From the NCBI GenBank assembly GCA_016873115.1, contig VGYB01000010.1:1-53837 (forward strand): 53,837 nucleotides of DNA. Reading direction: 5' to 3'. How positions within the stretch are numbered: the first letter of the stretch is position 1; every line of letters starts with the position of its first letter. Shown in pieces: positions 9,201 through 15,958 of the stretch. The DNA comes from Planctomycetota bacterium (GTDB taxonomy: Bacteria > Planctomycetota > Phycisphaerae > Phycisphaerales > SM1A02). The notes under the pieces are model-generated. The model ran no database searches. It was not told the origin of the DNA and saw only the letters and a program-made list of their open reading frames with translations. Position numbers and translations under genes: made by a program.

Positions 9201-9501
9201 CCTTCGCTTCGCCCAGGTGAGGCTGGCCGCTGCGCTGCAGGGAATACGCAGCGTCGTGGTGCGGGATCCCGATGTTGTCTTCCGCGCGTCGCTGCCGCGC
9301 GAGCTGATGGTCGCGATGCATGGCGTGCAGGGCACGGTCAAGGCGATCGGTTCGCCCGATGCCGCTGGCCTGCAGGATGTGTACTGGCGGCCTCCGAAGC
9401 CGTTCCTGGAGCCGGAGTCACTTGCGACGGTGCTCATTCGCCGGCTGGCACCATCTGCCAGTGGCACCGCTGCTGGATCTCCCGCCATTGCGCGCCGGTG
9501 A
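6214..9501 (+). CDS. mfd: Transcription-repair coupling factor
   Basis: DNA translocase that removes stalled RNA polymerase at lesions and recruits UvrA. The 1095 residues are close to the family's ~1150. Domains in order: N-terminal UvrB-like region (about 1-400), RNA-polymerase-interaction domain starting at the GDYVVHRDHGIARYEG segment (from residue 418), superfamily-2 helicase with Walker A GDVGFGKT (569-576), DEEQ box (670-673) and the SATPIPRTLHMA motif, the second RecA lobe with the IIESGIDIPTANTMI and RGRVGRS segments, then the C-terminal D7 domain. The start is ATG 6214, overlapping the HhH gene stop by one base; GTG 6211 is an in-frame alternative. Confidence 0.97.
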   Translation: MPAWASTILGSPIVESMAATLGRGGSLHVLGMQGSSPSVLAWAAHERSGRPMLVLVAHIDEADEVAAEWESLGSRAHVLSPLELGARDAAALAESMLARLQLVQSLRTAGSEPVVVVASIAAAMQALPAPDAFDGVLRTVRPGERVGQASLLAWLGQAGYARVAVAEQPGEFAVRGGLLDVFGFGCALPVRLDFFGDDLERLHEIDVATQATDRSVESASFLAAERAASSLAAGVTIASIMPAGWGAILVELGELAEQGRAFADRMADGRGLVPLSDLLREVAARANATISLGAFSTSARAEQSMESPVGALGVFPDEASAAFAMLADEARHGEAWLVSDNEGEQQRARELLATTDGGERVHLAIGHLHRGFAFGDGPGRLVLVPQSELMHRFGARRRGSRLSMPTRTREAFLHLEAGDYVVHRDHGIARYEGLAPLKDARRDGGDVEFLALHFDGGSVLHVPISKVALVQKYVGAGARKPPLSAIGGKRWKSQVADAQESVRDLAAQMLRVQAVRDATPGIAFPADGDWQREFEAEFPWEETEDQLSAIEATKRDMQRARPMDRLVCGDVGFGKTEVAIRAAFKAVDAGRQVAVLVPTTVLGEQHERTFRDRFRAYPFRIESLSRFKSDAEARAILTAVASGEVDIVIGTHRLLSKDVSFRDLGLVVVDEEQRFGVEHKQRLLEFRLTADVLTLSATPIPRTLHMAMLGLRDISSLTTPPPDRRAIVTEVMPFSEKRLGLAITRELARGGQVFWVHNRIYDMADALEQVQRIAPQARVVVGHGQMASHDLEEVMVTFMRRQADILLSTTIIESGIDIPTANTMIIDDAGRFGLSELHQLRGRVGRSRHRAYCYLLLPKGRPPTPEAMKRLNALEEHSMLGAGFRIAVRDLEMRGAGNLLGAEQSGHITAVGYEMYCEMLERTVGDLKQAPRVEALDTIIEIGLHGHLPKAWIPSDRRRMEAYRRISGARTMAGLEAVGQDLAGAYGEAPPVAATCLRFAQVRLAAALQGIRSVVVRDPDVVFRASLPRELMVAMHGVQGTVKAIGSPDAAGLQDVYWRPPKPFLEPESLATVLIRRLAPSASGTAAGSPAIARR

Positions 9502-9518
9502 TCGGCTCGATCCGTGGC

Positions 9519-9893
9519 TCAGCAGGCTGCGCGGGCGCCGCAGTAGTTCATCTCGAGATAGCGCGCCACATAGTCGAGGATGCTCTTGGCTTCGGGAATC
9601 TCGGGGTTGTTGGTGGCCCCGCTCGGCTCGAAGTGCATGCCGCGGAAGCGGTCGCAGGCATCACGCACCGTGAGGCCGTGCTGCAGCGCGAGGCTGAAGG
9701 CACGGCAGAAGCCCTGCACGAGTCCGGAGAGCGTCGAGCCCTCCTTGCTCATCTTGATGAAGACCTCGCCAGGACGGCCATCGTCGAAGAGGCCGACCGT
9801 GAGGTAGCCCTCAAAGTTGTTGATCGAGAATTTGTGGGTGACCGACTTGCGAGTCGACGGAAGGCATTCGCGACGATTGATGATGGCGGTCAT
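9519..9893 (-). CDS. Stand-alone TSCPD domain resembling the C-terminus of B12-dependent ribonucleotide reductase
   Basis: A 124-residue protein. The run EGYLTVGLFDDGRPGEVFIKM, the following KEGSTLSGL, and FEPSGATNNPEIPEAKSI closely match the C-terminal region of class II (NrdJ) reductases, but the catalytic barrel is absent. The C-terminus ends YCGARAAC, with two cysteines six residues apart that could act like the redox-shuttling tail of reductases. It might complement a separate large subunit, regulate ribonucleotide reduction, or have another role. A GGGAG Shine-Dalgarno lies about 8 nt before the ATG. It is convergent with mfd and divergent from the permease gene. The domain call is firm; the function is inferred. 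Confidence 0.8.
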   Translation of the reverse strand: MTAIINRRECLPSTRKSVTHKFSINNFEGYLTVGLFDDGRPGEVFIKMSKEGSTLSGLVQGFCRAFSLALQHGLTVRDACDRFRGMHFEPSGATNNPEIPEAKSILDYVARYLEMNYCGARAAC

Positions 9894-10026
9894 GACAATG
9901 CTCCCAAGGTCTCAGGCCCGACGCGGGAGGCGCCGGTCGCAGGGTTCCGCCGGGGCATCACCCCGCGCCTCGCGGTCATCGACCTCGGAGGCTGGAGGCC
10001 TCCACAAATCGGTGATGGTCGTCTGC

Positions 10027-10032
10027 TAGCGT
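10027..10032 (+). promoter_or_regulatory. Candidate -10 box for the leaderless permease gene
   Basis: TAGCGT ends 6 nt before ATG 10039, the spacing expected if transcription starts at the start codon itself. No Shine-Dalgarno is present. Confidence 0.45.
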
Positions 10033-10038
10033 TCGGGC

Positions 10039-11403
10039 ATGGACGAGGTGCGACGATCACCGGCGGTTCCGGCACCGGCCCGAGGCGAGCATCGCGTGCT
10101 TGGAGCCATCGGTGCCACGGGCATGATCGTGGCGGCCATGGTCGGCAGCGGGATCTTCGCGTTGACTGGCCAGTTCGGTGCTTCGGTCGGTTCGCCTTCT
10201 GGGGTGCTCCTGCCGTGGGTCATCGGCGGCGTGCTTGCACTGTGCGGTGGCTTGTCGCTGGCGGAACTGGCTTCGATGCTGCCCTGCTCAGGTGCGAGCA
10301 TCGAGGGGGCCCGCCGCGCCTATGGGCCGACCGTGGGCTACCTCGCGGCCACGGTCACCATCCTGGCGGGTTACCTGCTCTCCACGGCAGTGGTCGCGCT
10401 CTTCCTGGCTGAGTATGTCGACAAGTTGATCCCCACCGATCTCCCCGACACGGCGTTGGCGGCCGGCGCCATCCTGCTGGCGCTCGTGACGCAGCTGCCA
10501 GGGCTCCGGTTGGGGTTTGCCTCCAACACCGTCCTGGCGGTGGTCAAGGTCGCGGTGATCGCAGCCTTCGTGATCGGTGGGCTTTCGGTCGAGGTGACCG
10601 ATCGGCTCGTTGCCGCCCCTTCGGGCGTCGTACCCACGCTGGCGTCGCCGCAGGTGGCAACGGCGGTGCTCTTGGTGAGCTTCGCCTATCTGGGCTGGTC
10701 GACCGGTGCCGACATTGCGGGGGACCTGCGCGATCCGGGGCGCACGATCCCGCTGGCCATGGTCGCCTCGATCCTGGTGGTCACGGCCCTCTACCTGGGT
10801 GTGAACGTGGCGTATCTGAGGGTGATCGACCCGGGCGCGATGGTCGAGGCTGGTGGATCGGGCATGCGGGCGATCGGCTCGGTGGCGGCGGGGCTCCTCT
10901 TTGGCCCGGAAGTCGGCACGGCGATGACGGCTGCCATTGCGCTCCTGTTGTTGTCAACGGTCGTGTCGGGGGTCATCACCGGTGCGCGGATCCTGGAGTC
11001 GATGGCTCGGGCGGGCGAGATCCCGGCATGGCTTGGCCTGCGACGCCCCGACGGCGTGCCACAGCGCGCCCTGATCGTGGTCGCAGGGCTCTCGGGAGCG
11101 GCCTTGGCGATCGGTTCGCTGGGGGACTTGCTGGACCTGCTGACCGTGCTCGTGAATGTGTTCAGTGCGCTGACGGTGGCGGCGCTCTTCGTGCTGCGGC
11201 GCACGATGCCCGATGCGCCGCGACCCTTCAGGGTGCCGCTCTACCCGTTTGTGCCGGCGATTTACCTGGCGCTGGCTGGATGGACGGTCATCTCGAGCAT
11301 CACGACAGGAGGCGCACGCGCCGCATGGGGCTCGTGCGCCTGCGTGATCATCCTGCTGATGCTCAGGCCGCTGGTGCGTTGGCGCCAGGCGAACGGAGCG
11401 TGA
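10039..11403 (+). CDS. APC-superfamily amino acid permease
   Basis: Integral inner-membrane transporter of 454 residues with about 12 hydrophobic helices. Helix 1 has the unwound-segment motif GSGIF (residues 36-40), and helix 2 includes GGLSLAELASMLP; both are diagnostic of the amino acid-polyamine-organocation family. The motif FAYLGWSTGADIAGDLRDPGRTIP, around helix 6 and the following loop, is typical of APA/LAT-type carriers. No periplasmic binding protein or catabolic gene is adjacent, so the substrate cannot be specified. It is convergent with rplI with only 35 nt between the stops. Confidence 0.92.
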   Translation: MDEVRRSPAVPAPARGEHRVLGAIGATGMIVAAMVGSGIFALTGQFGASVGSPSGVLLPWVIGGVLALCGGLSLAELASMLPCSGASIEGARRAYGPTVGYLAATVTILAGYLLSTAVVALFLAEYVDKLIPTDLPDTALAAGAILLALVTQLPGLRLGFASNTVLAVVKVAVIAAFVIGGLSVEVTDRLVAAPSGVVPTLASPQVATAVLLVSFAYLGWSTGADIAGDLRDPGRTIPLAMVASILVVTALYLGVNVAYLRVIDPGAMVEAGGSGMRAIGSVAAGLLFGPEVGTAMTAAIALLLLSTVVSGVITGARILESMARAGEIPAWLGLRRPDGVPQRALIVVAGLSGAALAIGSLGDLLDLLTVLVNVFSALTVAALFVLRRTMPDAPRPFRVPLYPFVPAIYLALAGWTVISSITTGGARAAWGSCACVIILLMLRPLVRWRQANGA

Positions 11404-11438
11404 GCGCAGCGCAGACCCGTGCGGGCCGGCTCGTCCAC

Positions 11439-12131
11439 TCACTCAGCGTCGGCCTTCTTGGCCTTCTTGGCCTTCTCAGCCTTCCCGGCCCTGTCGGACT
11501 TCTCGGCCTTCTCGGCCGTTTCGGCCTTCTCAGCCGTTTCAGCCTTCTCAGCCTTCTCGGCCTTCTTGGCCTTCTTGGCCTTCACCTTGGGGGCGTCGCC
11601 TTCGGCGGCCGCTTCCTCGGTGGTGGGTGCTGGGGCCTCTTCGGTCGTTTCGGGCTTGCGGTCGATCTCCAGCACGCGATCGCTCTTGACGATGACATCG
11701 ATGTCGGTGCGCAGATCGCGGTCATATTGGATGGCCACCGAGCCCGAACCGACGCGGCGGAACGGCTGGCTCAGCCGCACGGCACGGGTATCGACGCCGA
11801 AGCCCATCTTGATGAGTTCATCGCTGATGTCGCGCTGCGTGACCGCGCCGTACAGCAGGCCTTGGTCGTTGGTGGAGCGGACGAGCGTGACGGTGACTCC
11901 GACGAGGCGCTCGATGAGGGCAGCGCGCTCGGCACGCTGCTTGGCCACTTCAGCCTCGGCGCGCGCACGGGCTGCCTTGAGCAACTCGATCTTCTCCTGC
12001 GTGGGGTGCTCAGCGAGGAGCATGGGCAGGAGGTAGTTGCGCGCGAAGCCTTGGCGCACCCGGACCACCTCGCCAACCAGGCCGAGGTTTTCAACGGTGT
12101 CGAGCAGCAGCAATTCGATGTGGGATGCCAT
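11439..12131 (-). CDS. rplI: Large ribosomal subunit protein bL9 with a long Lys/Ala/Glu-rich tail
   Basis: Ribosomal protein of the 50S L1-stalk base. Residues 1 to about 150 cover the whole family: the N-terminal domain with VENLGLVGEVVRVRQGFARNYLLP, the connecting helix, and the C-terminal rRNA-binding domain. From about 155 to 230 there is an extra low-complexity extension (acidic first, then repeats of AEKAEK/AKKAKK) absent from ordinary ~148-residue bL9. The start ATG 12131 has AAAGGA about 10 nt upstream, and a good promoter lies about 100 nt upstream. It is last in the ribosomal cluster, separated from ssb by 350 nt where rpsR is normally found. Confidence 0.95.
   Translation of the reverse strand: MASHIELLLLDTVENLGLVGEVVRVRQGFARNYLLPMLLAEHPTQEKIELLKAARARAEAEVAKQRAERAALIERLVGVTVTLVRSTNDQGLLYGAVTQRDISDELIKMGFGVDTRAVRLSQPFRRVGSGSVAIQYDRDLRTDIDVIVKSDRVLEIDRKPETTEEAPAPTTEEAAAEGDAPKVKAKKAKKAEKAEKAETAEKAETAEKAEKSDRAGKAEKAKKAKKADAE
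11452..11590 (-). repeat. Low-complexity repeats encoding the bL9 basic tail
   Basis: Near-identical 9- to 15-bp units encode alternating K-A-E-K-A and K-K-A motifs (for example AEKAETAEKAETAEKAEK). They look like expansion by slippage or unequal exchange within rplI and stay in frame throughout. Confidence 0.85.
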
Positions 12132-12229
12132 GGGTCGTTGTCCTTTCGTGAACGAGAGTTAGGAGCCCGCCGAGCCCCAGCGTGATGTGCAAACCATGCA
12201 CAGGCGGAGAAACGAGTTGTGAGCCGCGC

Positions 12230-12258
12230 AGTATGGCATGGCCCGCGCCTTGCGGCAA
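12230..12258 (-). promoter_or_regulatory. Predicted rplI promoter
   Basis: On the minus strand TTGCCG (-35) and CATACT (-10) are separated by exactly 17 nt. This predicts a leader of roughly 90 nt before the bL9 ATG, so rplI is probably transcribed separately from the upstream cluster. Confidence 0.5.
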
Positions 12259-12342
12259 GCCTTGGCAGCCCCTTCGCCAACGCTTGTCATGGGTTGGCCG
12301 GGGTGCACACAGGAAGAGCCAGCGCTTGAGTGGGAATAACAG

Positions 12343-12380
12343 GGTGTGGACCAAGCGCTCCGACGCACTGGGTCCACACC
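12343..12380 (-). other. 10-bp perfect inverted repeat downstream of ssb
   Basis: GGTGTGGACC and GGTCCACACC flank an 18-nt spacer. It could end the ssb transcript or be an operator-like site; there is no T tract on the downstream side, so a simple intrinsic terminator is not certain. Confidence 0.45.
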
Positions 12381-12480
12381 GGAAGTCTTCAGGCCTTGTT
12401 CGATGTCAGGCTCTCCGCCGAGCTCGATGCCCAGCGTGCTGCCCAGTTCCATGCCGACATGCGCGCTCGTGACTGAGGGG

Positions 12481-12930
12481 TCAGAACGGGATGTCGTCGC
12501 TCGGGAGTGGCACGTGTTCGCCACCGCCGCTGCCACCACCACCCGACGAGCCGCGGCTGGCACGGGCATGGCCGCTGGCGCCCGTACCCGAGCCCTCGCC
12601 ACGGCTCCCGATGAACTGGAAGTTCTCGATCACCACGCGCAGCTTGGAGCGCCTTTCGCCTTCCTTGCTCTCCCACTGGTCGAGCTTGAGGCGGCCCTCG
12701 ATGAAGATGGGGCTGCCCTTGGTGAGGTACTGCTTGAGCACCTCGGCCGTGCGGCCCCACGCCTCGCAGTCGACGAAGGTGACTTCTTCGCGCTCTTCGT
12801 TGTCCTTGGTGCGAAAGCGGCGGTTCACGGCGAGGCCGAGCTCAGCCACCGCCTGGTTGCCGGCGACATGCTTGAGTTCGGGATCGCGGGTGAGGTTGCC
12901 GAGCAGGATGACTTTGTTGAATGATGCCAT
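12481..12930 (-). CDS. ssb: Single-stranded DNA-binding protein
   Basis: Binds ssDNA during replication, repair and recombination. An OB-fold domain occupies residues 1 to about 108, beginning MASFNKVILLGNLTRDPEL, with the typical VDCEAWGRTAEVL and GSPIFIEGRL strands. A Gly/Ser-rich linker follows, and the acidic tip DDIPF (145-149) is the docking site for partner proteins. 149 residues is normal length. AAGGAG lies 8 nt before the ATG. It lies downstream of rpsF, the standard bacterial order, but with 191 nt and a hairpin between them. Confidence 0.97.
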   Translation of the reverse strand: MASFNKVILLGNLTRDPELKHVAGNQAVAELGLAVNRRFRTKDNEEREEVTFVDCEAWGRTAEVLKQYLTKGSPIFIEGRLKLDQWESKEGERRSKLRVVIENFQFIGSRGEGSGTGASGHARASRGSSGGGGSGGGEHVPLPSDDIPF

Positions 12931-13083
12931 GGATTGTTTCTCCTTCGATGAACGGGCATCCTAGTCAGCCGTGACGCCGCCCCCGGGAATCCGCGCGTTT
13001 TTCGGCGGATCATCATGAAAAGGGAGCCGCACCCGGAGGCACGGCCCTGTTCGATCGATGTGGTGCGGCGTGGCTGGCCCCGG

Positions 13084-13107
13084 GCGGTTGCGCGCAGGCG
13101 CGACCGC
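13084..13107 (-). terminator. Hairpin between rpsF and ssb
   Basis: A 10-bp stem (one G-U pair) closes a 4-nt loop within the 191-nt gap. Without a T tract it may be an attenuator or RNA-processing site rather than a full terminator. I see nothing else in this gap besides the ssb leader. Confidence 0.4.
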
Positions 13108-13121
13108 TCGGAAGGCATGAC

Positions 13122-13544
13122 TCACTCTGCCGCGGGGGCAGGGGCAGCCATGGCCTCGCTGGCTTCATCGCCCTCGGAGCGACGCAGCTTCATTTCCATG
13201 GCGAGCTTGGCCTGACCCTCGGCATCGTTCATCTGCTCGGTGGTCAGGTGGTCCGCGCGCGTCACGAGCGACCGCAGCATGCGCTCGTTCAGGTTGCAGT
13301 CACGCTCGATCTCCTTGAGCATCGCGGTGGGCGCGGTGAAGTAGGCGAGGATGTACAGGCCGCGCTTGTTGCCCTTGACGTCGTAGGCGAGGCGGCGCTC
13401 GTCCCACTTGGTGATGCTGCAGATGGTGGCGCCGCGTGCCGTGAGCATCTGCTTCACGGTCTCGACGGTGCCCTGCAGGTCGGCGACGGCGGACTGCGGG
13501 AAGAGGAACATGCCCTCGTACTGGGCGGTGCGGGTCTCGGTCAT
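13122..13544 (-). CDS. rpsF: Small ribosomal subunit protein bS6
   Basis: 30S platform protein that in bacteria pairs with bS18. Typical segments are YEGMFLFPQSAVADL at the N-terminus, the ITKWDERRLAYDVKGNKRGLYILAYF strand-turn region and the RDCNLNERMLRSLVTR helix. The 140 residues include an acidic/Ala-rich tail beyond the ~100-residue core. ATG 13544 is chosen because AAGG precedes it and family members start near this point; a longer frame to 13586 would overlap pth. The usual downstream partner rpsR is not found near it. Confidence 0.96.
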   Translation of the reverse strand: MTETRTAQYEGMFLFPQSAVADLQGTVETVKQMLTARGATICSITKWDERRLAYDVKGNKRGLYILAYFTAPTAMLKEIERDCNLNERMLRSLVTRADHLTTEQMNDAEGQAKLAMEMKLRRSEGDEASEAMAAPAPAAE

Positions 13545-13582
13545 GGTGGTTACCTTGTGGTGGTTGGGGTTCTGATGCGCCG

Positions 13583-14224
13583 TCACGATGACGACGCGCT
13601 GTCGGTCTGCGGTCCTGCACCGTGCGGACCTGGGGTTGGTGCAGGCACCTTGGTGTTGAACGCATTCATCGCGGCGGCGGCGCCGCGATCGAGCCAGGCC
13701 AGGACGGCCTCGGAGGCTGAGGCGATCGATGCATCGAACGAGGGCCGTTCCTCGGCACTGAATCGTCCGAGCACATGCGCGACCTGCGACATGTGCTCGA
13801 TTGGCTTGCCGATGCCCACGCGCAGGCGTGCCCAGTTGCCGCTGGACAGCTTGACCGCGATGTCGGCGAGCCCGTTGTGGCCACCGCTCCCGCCATCTTG
13901 GCGCAGACGGATGTGGCCAACGGGCAGGGCAAGGTCATCGGCAACGACCAGGAGGTCGCGCGCGGCGTCGAGCTTGTGGAACCGCATGGCTTGCGCCACG
14001 GAATCCCCCGAGAGGTTCATGAAGGCCAATGGCTTCATGAACAGCACCTTGTCCTGCACGCCGTCGACACGGAGTTCGGCTTCCCAGCAGATCGCGCCGA
14101 AGCGTTCTCGCCCCTCGTCGCGTGCATGGCGCGTGACGAGGGCATCGACCACCTCGAACCCGGCATTGTGCCGGGTGCCGCGATAGTCGTTGCCTGGGTT
14201 GCCGAGTCCGACGACAAGCTTCAT
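13583..14224 (-). CDS. pth: Peptidyl-tRNA hydrolase
   Basis: Releases peptides from peptidyl-tRNA that has dropped off ribosomes. The N-terminus VVGLGNPGNDYRGTRHNAGF holds the conserved Asn9 and catalytic His19. MNLSG gives the substrate-binding Asn70, the VVADDLALP segment gives the conserved Asp, and GGSGGHNGL is the glycine-rich loop. 213 residues include a Pro/Ser-rich C-terminal tail. It lies between rplY and rpsF, and the rplY-pth pair is a widely conserved order. Confidence 0.97.
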   Translation of the reverse strand: MKLVVGLGNPGNDYRGTRHNAGFEVVDALVTRHARDEGRERFGAICWEAELRVDGVQDKVLFMKPLAFMNLSGDSVAQAMRFHKLDAARDLLVVADDLALPVGHIRLRQDGGSGGHNGLADIAVKLSSGNWARLRVGIGKPIEHMSQVAHVLGRFSAEERPSFDASIASASEAVLAWLDRGAAAAMNAFNTKVPAPTPGPHGAGPQTDSASSS

Positions 14225-14247
14225 GGTCCTTCAGTCGATGGATGGTC

Positions 14248-14931
14248 TCACTTCTTCGGCGCAGCGGCCTTCGCTGCGTCGCCGTCGCCAGCCTTCTTCA
14301 CTTCTCCGGCGGGCGCTGCGGCTTCTCCAGCGGGCGCTGCGGCTTCTCCGGCAGGTGTTGCGGCTTCTCCGGCCACTTCCTCGGCGATGATGATCACGCG
14401 GGCCACGGGGGCGTGTGCATCGATCGCCAGCGTGACGCCGGCAGGCAGCTTGAGTTCGCCCGCGATGAGTATCTCGCCCTGCATGGCCGACAGGTCGGCA
14501 CGCACGGACTCGGGGATGTCGCGCACCTTGCAGTGGATCGCGAGTTCGGCCAGGTCATGGGTGAGCACGGCACCTGGCTTCTTGGAGGCGGCGCACTCGC
14601 CGAAGAACTCGATGCGCACATTCACGCGCACGATCTCGTCGAGGTTCACGCGAGCGAGGTCGACATGGATGATGTCGTCGCCGAGGTAGCCGAACTGCAG
14701 TTCCTTGACCAGGCAGGTCTGGCTGGTGCCGCCGAGGGCGACGGTGATGACGTGGCTGCCGTGGTGCAGGTGCCCGAGCATCTCCTTGGCGTTGACCGCC
14801 GCAGAGACGGGCTTCTCGCCGTGGCCGTAGATGACCACCGGCAGCATGCCCTGTGCGCGGAGGCGACGGGTGTAGCGGGTGCCCAGCCGCTCACGCAGGG
14901 CGGCGGCGACGGTCGGGGTGGTGGATGCCAT
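14248..14931 (-). CDS. rplY: Large ribosomal subunit protein bL25, CTC family, with repeat tail
   Basis: 5S-rRNA-binding ribosomal protein of the longer general-stress (CTC) type: N-terminal L25 domain (residues 1 to about 95) and a TL5-type C-terminal beta domain (about 100-185). The N-terminus RERLGTRYTRRLRAQGMLPVVIYGHGEKP is characteristic. Residues from about 185 to 227 are an extension with three PAGEAAA-type repeats encoded by 21-bp DNA repeats near 14300-14372. The start at 14931 is supported by AAGGAG about 9 nt upstream. The gene order prs-rplY-pth matches that in Bacillus. Confidence 0.95.
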   Translation of the reverse strand: MASTTPTVAAALRERLGTRYTRRLRAQGMLPVVIYGHGEKPVSAAVNAKEMLGHLHHGSHVITVALGGTSQTCLVKELQFGYLGDDIIHVDLARVNLDEIVRVNVRIEFFGECAASKKPGAVLTHDLAELAIHCKVRDIPESVRADLSAMQGEILIAGELKLPAGVTLAIDAHAPVARVIIIAEEVAGEAATPAGEAAAPAGEAAAPAGEVKKAGDGDAAKAAAPKK

Positions 14932-14974
14932 GTGTTGTGAACTCCTTGGGTTGGTTCGGGGTGTGGTTGGGGAC

Positions 14975-15958
14975 TCAGCGCTTGGCCCCGAGGCCATGCT
15001 TGAACAGCGCGCTGATGGACTGGTCGTTGTGGATGCGACGGACCGCCTCGCCGAGCAGCGGGGCGACCGACAGCATGGTGAACTTGTGGGCGATCGGCTC
15101 GAAGCGCGGTCCGTCGGGGATCGTGTCGCAGCCGACCACGCCATCGACGAGCGGCTCGCTGAGCCTCTGCGTGGCGAGACCCACGAGCAGCGGGTGGGTG
15201 CAGGCCGCGTACACGGCACGGGCACCGTGCTCACGCACGACCTTCGCCGCCTCGCAGATGGTCCCGGCGGTCGAGATCATGTCGTCGAACATCAGCACCG
15301 TGCGCCCCTCGACATCGCCGATCAGGTTCTTGACCGTGACCGACGAGCCCGAGGTGCGGCGCTTGTCGATGATCGCCAGGTCGGCGTGCAGGAGGTTGGC
15401 GTACATGTTCGCCACCTTGACATTGCCGACATCGGGGCTGACGACGCACACCTCGCCGAAGGATGGCTTGAGCCGGAGGAAGTGGTCAGCGATCACCGGA
15501 GAGGCGCTCAGGTGATCCACAGGCAGGTCGAAGAAGCCCTGGATCTGCGCGGCATGGAGGTCCATGCACAGCACCCGGTCGGCGCCGGCCTTGGTGATCA
15601 GGTTCGCCACGAGCTTGGCGGTGATCGGCACGCGCCCCTCGTCCTTGCGGTCCTGGCGCGCGTAGCCGAAGTAGGGGATGACGGCCGTGATGCGCTTGGC
15701 ACTGGCGCGACGCAGGCAGTCGATGAAGATCAGCAGTTCCATCACGCTGCTGTTCACGGGCTCGCAGGTGGAGATCACCACGAACACATCGCGGCCGCGG
15801 ACATCTTCCTCGAGTTTTACGATCAGTTCGCCATCGGGGAACACGATCGTGGTGGCCTGCCCGAGTGGCAGTTCCAGGTGCGCGCACATCGATTGGGCGA
15901 GCGCTCGGCCGGTGCTGCCGGCGAAGATCTTCATGCCATCGCGGTCGGTGGTGCTCAT
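14975..15958 (-). CDS. prs: Ribose-phosphate pyrophosphokinase
   Basis: Makes PRPP from ribose 5-phosphate and ATP for nucleotide, histidine and tryptophan synthesis. Recognisable segments are FAGSTGRALAQ and FPDGELIVKLEEDVRGRDVFVV at the N-terminus, YFGYARQDRKDEGRVPITAKLVA with the catalytic flexible-loop region, DLHAAQIQGFFDLPVDHLSA, and the PRPP-binding loop VLMFDDMISTAGT. 327 residues is normal. Its ATG overlaps the glmU-like stop by 4 nt (ATGA), so the two are translationally coupled. Confidence 0.97.
   Translation of the reverse strand: MSTTDRDGMKIFAGSTGRALAQSMCAHLELPLGQATTIVFPDGELIVKLEEDVRGRDVFVVISTCEPVNSSVMELLIFIDCLRRASAKRITAVIPYFGYARQDRKDEGRVPITAKLVANLITKAGADRVLCMDLHAAQIQGFFDLPVDHLSASPVIADHFLRLKPSFGEVCVVSPDVGNVKVANMYANLLHADLAIIDKRRTSGSSVTVKNLIGDVEGRTVLMFDDMISTAGTICEAAKVVREHGARAVYAACTHPLLVGLATQRLSEPLVDGVVGCDTIPDGPRFEPIAHKFTMLSVAPLLGEAVRRIHNDQSISALFKHGLGAKR

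Larger units (their letters stand above)
12132..12480 (-). other. 349-nt intergenic region between ssb and rplI, no rpsR
   Basis: I find no bS18-like reading frame on either strand. It holds a large inverted repeat (12343-12380) and a plausible sigma-70-type promoter for rplI (12230-12258). Nothing else is recognisable. Confidence 0.7.

Noticed and set aside
6898-9321. A long minus-strand frame opposite mfd
   Set aside because: It is complementary to the conserved helicase domains and has no recognisable domain or ribosome-binding site.
12132-12480. A small gene (rpsR) between ssb and rplI
   Set aside because: Frames there lack any bS18-like segment and no Shine-Dalgarno precedes a suitable start.
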